The position numbers were made by a program, and so were the translations under genes. Shown one piece after another: positions 1-4,658 of a DNA stretch of 64,000 nucleotides. The DNA comes from an uncultured Ruminococcus sp. (GTDB lineage Bacteria; Bacillota; Clostridia; Oscillospirales; Ruminococcaceae). Numbering within the stretch: position 1 is the first letter of the stretch; each line of letters starts with the position of its first letter. The stretch is taken from positions 1-64,000 of the forward strand of contig NZ_CAKSNX010000009.1 in NCBI RefSeq assembly GCF_934476685.1, written 5' to 3'. A model generated the notes under the pieces. That model had not been told where the DNA came from, did not search any database, and saw only the letters and a list, made by a program, of their open reading frames with translations.

Positions 1-75
1 CCTCTATAGCTCAGTCGGTAGAGCATGCGGCTGTTAACCGCAGGGTCGTTGGTTCGAGTCCAACTGGGGGAGCCA
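1..75 (+). tRNA. tRNA-Asn (GTT), first base cut off
   Basis: This is a cloverleaf with anticodon GTT in the loop CTGTTAA. The T arm is GTTGG/CCAAC around TTCGAGT. The 3' acceptor strand TGGGGGA (65-71) pairs with CCTCTA at 1-6 plus one T that must lie just outside the window. The 3' CCA (73-75) is encoded. An antisense reading frame over this gene encodes a tRNA-antisense peptide and is not a gene. Confidence 0.95.
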
Positions 76-78
76 ATC

Positions 79-115
79 AGCATCTGTTGTCTTATGATGA
101 CAGGTGCTTTTTTGT
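79..115 (+). terminator. terminator after tRNA-Asn
   Basis: An imperfect stem runs from AGCATCTG to CAGGTGCT and is followed by a run of six T. It lies four bases after the tRNA CCA end and fits a rho-independent terminator for the tRNA transcript. Confidence 0.7.
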
Positions 116-135
116 TGGCATATTACTTTTTTACA

Positions 136-397
136 TACAAAAAAGCGTATCGAAAACGATACGCTTTTGTTTTCATGTAATTGCCGCCTTGCCGTCGCAT
201 AGCAGATAAACCCGCAATAAATTGCAGGGTGGGTAAAACGTCCTGTATTCTTCATGCTCCCTTCGTCCGTTGACTGCACGGCTATTGCGGTACAGGCGGG
301 AGGTCTGCAATCCCTATACAGAGTACGAATCCCTTTTTAGAAGTGTTGGATTTATAATAACTATGCTTGATCGCACAAGGCAGTAATCTTTTTTTCT
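136..397 (-). ncRNA. structured small RNA, 6S-like fold
   Basis: The region has a minus-strand promoter (see 404-432) and a perfect 12-bp terminator stem (141-168), but no credible protein. The predicted transcript folds like 6S RNA. Its two ends pair (376-387 with 180-191, 11 of 12 pairs). A second stem (361-366 with 197-202) closes a central bubble. A 7-bp hairpin (211-228) sits on the 3' side of the bubble, and the rest (about 240-330) forms an apical arm. A long rod with a central bubble and a 3'-side hairpin is the 6S architecture that mimics an open promoter for RNA polymerase. The size, about 215 nt plus terminator, is slightly large for 6S. I see the transcription unit and pairing directly; the family is inferred. 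Confidence 0.5.
141..168 (-). terminator. terminator of the 6S-like RNA
   Basis: AAAAGCGTATCG and CGATACGCTTTT form a perfect 12-bp stem with an AAAA loop. The T tract follows on the minus strand. It could also work on the plus strand as a backup for the tRNA. Confidence 0.85.
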
Positions 398-403
398 GAA
401 TAT

Positions 404-432
404 AGTATATCACATCTGATATAAAATATCAA
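404..432 (-). promoter_or_regulatory. promoter of the 6S-like RNA
   Basis: Read on the minus strand, this has -35 TTGATA (427-432), a 17-base spacer and -10 TATACT (404-409). The start is expected near 397. Confidence 0.75.
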
Positions 433-488
433 TGGTAATTATAACAAATTACAAGGTACATAATTTGTATAATATAAGACTTGACAAT

Positions 489-857
489 TTACTGAGGAAT
501 ATCGTGCCCGCAGCCACATGAACAATCGTGATCGTGACAGCCGTCCTCGTCTTCGTCATCAAACTCAAACATTTCTTCAATTCTTTCCATGAAGATGTTG
601 CCTATCTTCTCATAAAGATCATCGTCTTCAATAGATGCCATGATCTCTTCGCCGGTTTCCTCGTCAAACTCAGACTTGAGAATTACTACTTCGCCTGAAT
701 CCTCCAGCATTGCGGCTGCGTCCTCCTCATCAAAAAATGGAGTAAGCGCATAATATCTCTCGCCTTCGTAATCCATGCAGTCCAGCAGCTCAAAAGTCTG
801 CTTTACGCCGTTTTCATCTTCAAGCTCATAAAGATCGGGTGTATACTCATTATCCAT
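489..857 (-). CDS. DUF1292 family protein with Cys/His-rich tail
   Basis: This is a 122-aa acidic protein. Residues 5-95 match the DUF1292 (YrzB-type) pattern: an Asp/Glu-rich domain with alternating hydrophobic strands, and ELEDENG and FELLDCMDYEGERYYAL near the start. The family has no assigned biochemical role and is common in Firmicutes. The C-terminus (about 105-122) carries HDHDCSCGCGHD, five His/Cys-type metal ligands in a short stretch that is not part of the core domain. A ribosome site AAAGGA precedes ATG 857. A minus-strand promoter at 976-1004 would give a leader of about 110 nt. The gene stands alone, back to back with the long RNA at 1099. Confidence 0.85.
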   Translation of the reverse strand: MDNEYTPDLYELEDENGVKQTFELLDCMDYEGERYYALTPFFDEEDAAAMLEDSGEVVILKSEFDEETGEEIMASIEDDDLYEKIGNIFMERIEEMFEFDDEDEDGCHDHDCSCGCGHDIPQ

Positions 858-975
858 AATATTACCATCCTTTCAAAGCGGTTGTTTGCCGTGCGTACGT
901 TATATTATGCGAAAAATACTGCAAAATATCATTATAACGGTCAAGTTCATTTAACTCAACCACAGCAACATTTAT

Positions 976-1004
976 ATTATACTACACTTGCTTTCATAAG
1001 TCAA
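976..1004 (-). promoter_or_regulatory. promoter of the DUF1292 gene
   Basis: On the minus strand: TTGACT (999-1004), 17 bases, TATAAT (976-981). Confidence 0.75.
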
Positions 1005-1063
1005 GACGCATTGTGTAAAAGTAATATTAAATATAAAAATCACAAAAAAGTTGAGAAAAACTA

Positions 1064-1092
1064 TTGACAAAGCACAAAAGATGTGGTATAGT
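1064..1092 (+). promoter_or_regulatory. promoter of the long multi-SD RNA
   Basis: A perfect TTGACA (1064-1069), a 17-base spacer and TATAGT (1087-1092) predict a start near 1099. It is among the strongest-looking promoters in the window although no ordinary gene follows. Confidence 0.8.
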
Positions 1093-1362
1093 ATAGTCAA
1101 GGAAAAGGAAAGAGAGAGTTCAGAGAAACTCAAGAGTCCTTGACCTTGAGGATTACAGCATATAAATATCCGGTAGCTGCCGACAGTCAGCCGAATGGGG
1201 ACGGGTTAAGCCGTAGGGTAATAAAGCTTAAAATTCTCGAAACATCATAGGCTTGTTTCAGAAGAAGTAAATACATCGCACATAGTGCCAAGCTTTTAAG
1301 CGGTTTCAGAAAGTGATGCAAACTCTGGGAAAGCCGAATATGATATGGAAGGAGCGAGTCCG

Positions 1363-1413
1363 ATGGACGTATCAGAGAGCCTTACGAGTATTCAGGGCTC
1401 GACAGTTTCTTAA
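1363..1413 (+). CDS. micro-ORF, 16 aa
   Basis: ATG 1363 follows the first motif copy (GGAGCGAGTCCG) and opens a 16-codon frame, MDVSESLTSIQGSTVS. No similarity is recognised. It is supported only by the ribosome-site-like motif, so translation is uncertain. Confidence 0.25.
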   Translation: MDVSESLTSIQGSTVS

Positions 1414-1584
1414 GATTTTCAGGATCAGGACGCAGACGTAAGAGCTGACAGATCTAAACCATATAAAGCTATTTAAGAAGAAACTGAAGAGACCGCAGGG
1501 TGGTTTCAGTATTAGGTTTTTACAATCAGGATACTCGGAAATTAAAATTGAATAATAAGAAAGTGCATAAAGGAGTCGGTTTTC

Positions 1585-1620
1585 ATGATTCGTTTTAGCA
1601 GGTTTCTAAATATCTCATAG
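1585..1620 (+). CDS. micro-ORF, R-x-L-N-I peptide 1 (11 aa)
   Basis: AAAGGAG (1569-1575) precedes ATG 1585. The peptide MIRFSRFLNIS shares the R-[FIL]-L-N-I ending with two further micro-ORFs at 1746 and 1878. The next motif copy begins three bases after its stop codon. Three related short peptides, each behind a good ribosome site, argue that they are translated, perhaps as leader or sensor peptides. Their function is unknown. Confidence 0.4.
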   Translation: MIRFSRFLNIS

Positions 1621-1635
1621 ACGGGAGTGTTTCCA

Positions 1636-1662
1636 ATGGCACTGTTTCAGTTTACAAAATAA
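1636..1662 (+). CDS. micro-ORF, 8 aa
   Basis: GGGAGTGTTTCCA precedes ATG 1636. The frame reads MALFQFTK and stops. It is the second half of the first micro-ORF pair. The motif copy that follows (ATG 1681) is a start codon directly followed by TAA. Translation is speculative. Confidence 0.25.
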   Translation: MALFQFTK

Positions 1663-1745
1663 CTTGAAAGAGTGATTCCGATGTAATCTAAAAATTTTTG
1701 ATAACGTTGATTTCAATAATATAATACTTTAAGGAGTGGTGCAGT

Positions 1746-1778
1746 ATGAAAATGCACACAAGGATCTTGAATATCTGA
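1746..1778 (+). CDS. micro-ORF, R-x-L-N-I peptide 2 (10 aa)
   Basis: AAGGAGTGGTGCAGT leads into ATG 1746. The peptide MKMHTRILNI is nearly identical to the one at 1878, and the surrounding DNA (ribosome site, spacer, stop codon, following GGAGTGAGTCC motif) is also conserved, so the two are duplicated units. Confidence 0.4.
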   Translation: MKMHTRILNI

Positions 1779-1877
1779 GAGATTGGAGTGAGTCCGCCAA
1801 GAAGTTTGCGAGTTAGAAGCTCTTATTGAAATGATTTTAAATTCAGTTGATAGATTTCCTGTAAGGAGTGATGTAGT

Positions 1878-1910
1878 ATGAAAATGCACATCAGGCTTTT
1901 GAACATCTGA
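1878..1910 (+). CDS. micro-ORF, R-x-L-N-I peptide 3 (10 aa)
   Basis: AAGGAGTGATGTAGT leads into ATG 1878. The peptide MKMHIRLLNI differs from the 1746 peptide at two residues (T5 to I, I7 to L). At the DNA level several changes between the copies are silent or conservative (ATCTTGAAT against CTTTTGAAC), which is weak evidence of selection on the peptide. Confidence 0.4.
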   Translation: MKMHIRLLNI

Positions 1911-2309
1911 AAGTTAGGAGTGAGTCCAAAGGGAAATTCAGCTTAGCTCCTGAGCGTTAGGAGCGATTCGACAGGCGCTTTGTTATCGGCGCAGTTTACA
2001 GAAAGGTGTTAAGACCAATGGAATAGTCAATAAACTTACGGATACTATATTTTGAAAGGAATAAGGACCGATGGAAAGGTAATCTTTTTACGGCTTGACT
2101 TTTATAGTACAGGTTTATTACGGACGGAAAATTTAACGTGTGAAAGGCGTGAGTCCGAAATTCTATTTAGCTTTTAAGCAATTTGTTAAAAATTTCTGGT
2201 AAAGGATGTTATACCAATGGCTTAAGTAACTGCTTTCAATTAATTTTATGCGAAAGGGTAAGTCCAATGGCTTAATCAATTTTGAAAATTCTATTTTAAT
2301 TTACATATT

Positions 2310-2338
2310 GAGCGAATCTTTTTAGGTTCGCTCTTTTG
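2310..2338 (+). terminator. terminator of the long multi-SD RNA
   Basis: GAGCGAA (2310-2316) pairs with TTCGCTC (2327-2333), followed by TTTTGTTTT. Confidence 0.8.
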
Positions 2339-2474
2339 TTTTGTATGGATTTGCGCTTTATTATACGGCTGCAAAGCTTGTTAACAAATTGTGCAAAATG
2401 GTTAGGTAATCTAAGGGAATATTGTGTAAATATACGATTTTTGTCACAAAGTTTATATTCGGTTTATATTTAGA

Positions 2475-2503
2475 TTGACTTTTACTTGATTAAATGTTAT
2501 AAT
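2475..2503 (+). promoter_or_regulatory. promoter of the second small RNA
   Basis: TTGACT (2475-2480), 17 bases, TATAAT (2498-2503). The start is expected near 2510. Confidence 0.75.
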
Positions 2504-2509
2504 CATATT

Positions 2510-2713
2510 ATCCTAAGTAAAAGTTACGATGTAAGATGTGATCGGTTTTACTGTGGGGTAGATAATGAATTGTAGGGACAGTGCGGTGAATTCCGAAAGG
2601 TTTTTAACTGCGGCAAAAACGTGATTTCCGTGGCAGCATTTTCAGGGGGACGCTGCCGTAAATACGGTTTATGCATAATCACAGCCTGCGGACATATTTC
2701 CGCAGGCTTTTTT
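2510..2713 (+). ncRNA. compact structured RNA, family unknown
   Basis: This is a transcript of about 200 nt between a consensus promoter and a strong terminator, without a convincing gene. The ends can pair (TGTGAT near 2538 with ATCACA near 2678, and TTTTAC with GTAAA inside that). Internal hairpins include GTTTTT/AAAAAC around AACTGCGGC (about 2603-2623) and GGCAGC/GCTGCC (about 2633-2657). The stretch GCGGTGAATTCCG resembles part of a cobalamin riboswitch core, but the rest of that motif is not convincing. The gene at 2829 has its own promoter after the terminator, so a stand-alone RNA is the simpler reading. A terminating riboswitch leader for 2829 remains possible. Confidence 0.55.
2684..2713 (+). 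terminator. terminator of the second small RNA
   Basis: GCCTGCGGA (2684-2692) pairs with TCCGCAGGC (2699-2707), followed by six T. Confidence 0.9.
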
Positions 2714-2752
2714 GCATATTATCTAAATATGTACAATGAGTGTAAAATTCGC

Positions 2753-2781
2753 TTTACTTTTTTAAAGCATTGTGTTATAAT
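2753..2781 (+). promoter_or_regulatory. promoter of the 2829 gene
   Basis: TTTACT (2753-2758), 17 bases, TATAAT (2776-2781). Confidence 0.65.
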
Positions 2782-2828
2782 GCTTTATTATGGAATAATT
2801 CTTGCGATCATGTATGTTGGTGAGTGTA

Positions 2829-3647
2829 ATGGAATTGATGTTGATATCAAAACATAACAGCCTTGTCAGAAATCTGCTTTCGAGTATGGCAGATTCTTTT
2901 GTGGGCGGCTATGGGATAATGTGCCTGTGCTGGATAGTTACGGGTATGAAATATAATGCGCTTGTCTGCTGTAAAATATATCTTATCGCTTATTTTCTTT
3001 TGCTGGCGGTGCTTGTGACCTGTTCTGTCGTTATATCGGTGCAGCAGAAAAACAAGGTCGATGATATCAACAGGCATCTCTCACAGTTTGGTTATGATGA
3101 TGAGTATTACCGCCTGCTAGAGAATTATATAGGCGAACCCGATACGCCTGCGAAAATGATGATCTATGCCTCATGCCTTATTGAGGGCGGAAGATATGCT
3201 CAGAGCAGACGTGCTGTGGAAAAGATAGATTTTTCTTCGCTCCCTGCCAAAGAACAGGACGAATATTTTAATATCTGCCTGTATTCTGCCGTTATGGAGG
3301 GGAACAAAACCCTTGCAAATGAGATATATTCAAAGGGCAGGCTTTATTTTGAACGTGCCGTGACAAGACGGCGCTGCGGCGGTGTTCAGCATACGCTTGG
3401 TATGCTTTGCCTGCTGAACGGAAATTACGAGAATGCAGAAGAACTTTTCCTTGCGGCATTTGACCGCAAAGATCCCGCAATATGCTGCGAATGCTGTCTT
3501 TCGCTGGGACAATGCTTTATTGAAACAGGCAAGAAAGACGATGCGAAACAGATGTGCTATGATGCGGCAAAAAATACTCAGACCTACTCACAGGCTTGTC
3601 GTCTGAAACAGCTTATGATGAAGGTCGAGGCAGCATACAGCTGCTAA
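2829..3647 (+). CDS. membrane-anchored TPR-like protein
   Basis: This is a 272-aa protein that I cannot assign to a named family. Residues about 30-75 contain two hydrophobic stretches that should anchor it in the membrane. The remainder is helical and has the look of tetratricopeptide repeats (for example NGNYENAEELFLAAF near 205-220 and SLGQCFIETGKKDDA near 232-246), so it may scaffold protein contacts. I chose ATG 2829 because GGTGAG sits five bases upstream; ATG 2814 and TTG 2802 are in frame but have no ribosome site. The N-terminal NSLV...MADSFVGG resembles the 35-aa peptide encoded at 4392. The next gene starts 32 bases downstream and is probably co-transcribed. Confidence 0.65.
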   Translation: MELMLISKHNSLVRNLLSSMADSFVGGYGIMCLCWIVTGMKYNALVCCKIYLIAYFLLLAVLVTCSVVISVQQKNKVDDINRHLSQFGYDDEYYRLLENYIGEPDTPAKMMIYASCLIEGGRYAQSRRAVEKIDFSSLPAKEQDEYFNICLYSAVMEGNKTLANEIYSKGRLYFERAVTRRRCGGVQHTLGMLCLLNGNYENAEELFLAAFDRKDPAICCECCLSLGQCFIETGKKDDAKQMCYDAAKNTQTYSQACRLKQLMMKVEAAYSC

Positions 3648-3679
3648 CAGATAAGAAAGATGAGAAAGGAAAACAACAT

Positions 3680-4183
3680 ATGGTAGATTCACTGGTAAAC
3701 TGGTTTACAACAACTTTGGACGGACTCCCGAAAGAGCTTATAATTTTTATAATTTCAATGGTGCCTATCCTCGAACTCAGAGGAGGAATTTTAGCAGCTG
3801 CTCTGCTGCACGTTCCGATAACGACTGCAATACCAATATGCCTTGTGGGAAATATCCTGCCTATACCGTTTATCCTGCTTTTTATAAAGCCTATTTTCAA
3901 ATGGATGAAAGGCACAAAACTTTTCAAGCCGCTGGTCGAAAAGATCGAAGCAAAATCACTTTCAAAATCGGATCAGATACAAAAGTACGAATTCTGGGGA
4001 CTGCTGCTGTTCGTAGGCATACCGCTGCCGGGAACAGGCGCTTGGACAGGCGCTCTGCTTGCCTGCCTGCTGGACGTTAAGTTCAGAAAAGCCGTGCCTG
4101 CAATATTCCTCGGACTTATTATGGCGACAACGATAATGTGCGTTGTTACCTACCTTATCCCTTGGATAATAACTCAGATCTGA
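3680..4183 (+). CDS. small multidrug export family membrane protein (COG2426)
   Basis: This is a 167-aa integral membrane protein of the COG2426 group, which is annotated as putative small multidrug export protein; actual transport is largely untested. The signature PILELRGGILAA lies near residues 24-35, and a second conserved glycine/proline segment, FVGIPLPGTGAWTGALLA, near 110-127. Together with hydrophobic stretches at about 15-35, 38-60, 110-130 and 140-165, these give four to five membrane spans. The frame is open further upstream, but ATG 3680 has the ribosome site (AGAAAGGA, 8-9 bases before it). A terminator follows at 4200. Confidence 0.8.
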   Translation: MVDSLVNWFTTTLDGLPKELIIFIISMVPILELRGGILAAALLHVPITTAIPICLVGNILPIPFILLFIKPIFKWMKGTKLFKPLVEKIEAKSLSKSDQIQKYEFWGLLLFVGIPLPGTGAWTGALLACLLDVKFRKAVPAIFLGLIMATTIMCVVTYLIPWIITQI

Positions 4184-4199
4184 TAGAATTTATATTGTT

Positions 4200-4231
4200 A
4201 TCCCGTCGGAATGCTGTTTCGGCGGGATATT
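4200..4231 (+). terminator. terminator after the COG2426 gene
   Basis: ATCCCGTCG and CGGCGGGAT form a stem (4200-4228) followed by ATTTTA. Confidence 0.7.
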
Positions 4232-4297
4232 TTATGTGCAGAATTGCTGAAATTATGCCGTCAGAATAAATTTATGAAATAAATTTTGAAAAAGCCC

Positions 4298-4326
4298 TTG
4301 ACAAATGTGATAAATGGGTTTATACT
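4298..4326 (+). promoter_or_regulatory. promoter of the 35-aa peptide and ABC locus
   Basis: A perfect TTGACA (4298-4303), 17 bases, TATACT (4321-4326). The start is expected near 4333, which leaves a leader of about 60 nt. Confidence 0.8.
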
Positions 4327-4391
4327 CTTACTTGTGTGAATTACAAGAAAATTCACCGACTGATTATAACAATATGAAAGGAGTGGGTAAA

Positions 4392-4499
4392 ATGACCATC
4401 AATAATCTAAAGAACAGACTTAACAGCATAATAAATAATGCAGCTGATAATTTTGTCGGAAGCCGTTTTGCCCGCACCTTGTATCTGCCTAAAAGCTGA
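4392..4499 (+). CDS. 35-aa peptide ahead of an ABC exporter pair
   Basis: A clear AAAGGAG lies nine bases before ATG 4392. The peptide starts MTINNLKNRLNSIINN and ends RTLYLPKS; it is basic, has an amphipathic N-terminal half and no cysteine or membrane span. An upstream in-frame ATG overlaps the ribosome site and is less likely. It has its own strong promoter and a strong terminator (4544), so it would be made in excess over the ABC genes reached by readthrough. It could be an exported peptide, a leader peptide or a small regulator. The segment AADNFVG resembles MADSFVG near the start of the 2829 protein. No family is recognised. Confidence 0.6.
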   Translation: MTINNLKNRLNSIINNAADNFVGSRFARTLYLPKS

Positions 4500-4543
4500 T
4501 GTATAAGCAGATATTTTTGTAAATGGTATAAAGGCATTTGTGA

Positions 4544-4578
4544 CCTCTGACAGGCTGTAAATTCTGTCAGAGGCCTTT
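4544..4578 (+). terminator. terminator between peptide gene and ABC genes
   Basis: CCTCTGACAG (4544-4553) pairs perfectly with CTGTCAGAGG (4564-4573), followed by CCTTTTTA. No second promoter is obvious before 4659, so it probably works as a partial terminator. Confidence 0.85.
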
Positions 4579-4658
4579 TTATGTAAATATGAATGTTATT
4601 GCTGGTGTTCATATTAAAATATTAACCTTAGCTAAGGAAAGAAAAGGAGTTGAAGTAT

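Larger units (their letters stand above)
1351..2275 (+). repeat. array of about 14 GGAGTGAGTCCRATGG-like motifs
   Basis: The motifs start near 1351, 1571, 1623, 1666, 1731, 1785, 1863, 1917, 1960, 2001, 2054, 2142, 2201 and 2252. The shared core is an AAGG or GGAG purine run, six to eight bases, then CC, A or G, and ATGG. Some copies swap paired bases, for example GGA..TCC against GGT..ACC at 2004-2015. This hints at a tiny hairpin as well as a ribosome site. Copies at 1785, 1917, 1960 and 2142 have lost the ATG. Confidence 0.7.
1099..2338 (+). ncRNA. 1.24 kb RNA with tandem SD-like motifs and micro-ORFs
   Basis: This unit has its own promoter and terminator and contains no reading frame longer than about 17 codons that has a ribosome site. 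The 5' part (1099-1345) looks structured: CAAGGA (1098-1103) can pair with TCCTTG (1137-1142), there is a GAGTT/AACTC hairpin near 1117-1132, and further G/C-rich hairpins lie near 1170-1225. From 1351 to 2275 about 14 copies of an SD-like motif recur every 41-88 bases after the first gap, and ten of them are followed by an ATG. I do not recognise the RNA. Readings to weigh: a large structured ncRNA such as those of the ROOL, GOLLD or OLE type, a sponge for an RNA-binding protein or for ribosomes, or a polycistronic micropeptide message. Confidence 0.6.

Noticed and set aside
34..279. 81-codon minus-strand frame over the tRNA
   Set aside because: Its first-strand end is antisense to tRNA-Asn (the familiar QLDSNQRP-type artefact) and the rest crosses the terminator and the 6S-like RNA; no ribosome site.
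882..1067. 61-codon plus-strand frame
   Set aside because: It crosses the DUF1292 promoter and the promoter of the long RNA, has low-complexity AT-rich content and no ribosome site.
1940..1980. tmRNA-like GATTCGACAGG
   Set aside because: Only this short string resembles the tmRNA start. There is no tRNA-like end, tag frame or CCA in the unit.
2540..2660. Cobalamin riboswitch
   Set aside because: GCGGTGAATTCCG and a vague B12-box-like CAGGGGGACGCTGCC occur, but the CCCGC-ACTGT element and the usual order are missing.
4364..4612. 82-codon minus-strand frame over the 35-aa peptide gene
   Set aside because: It covers the peptide gene, its promoter-proximal leader and its terminator in antisense, with no ribosome site.
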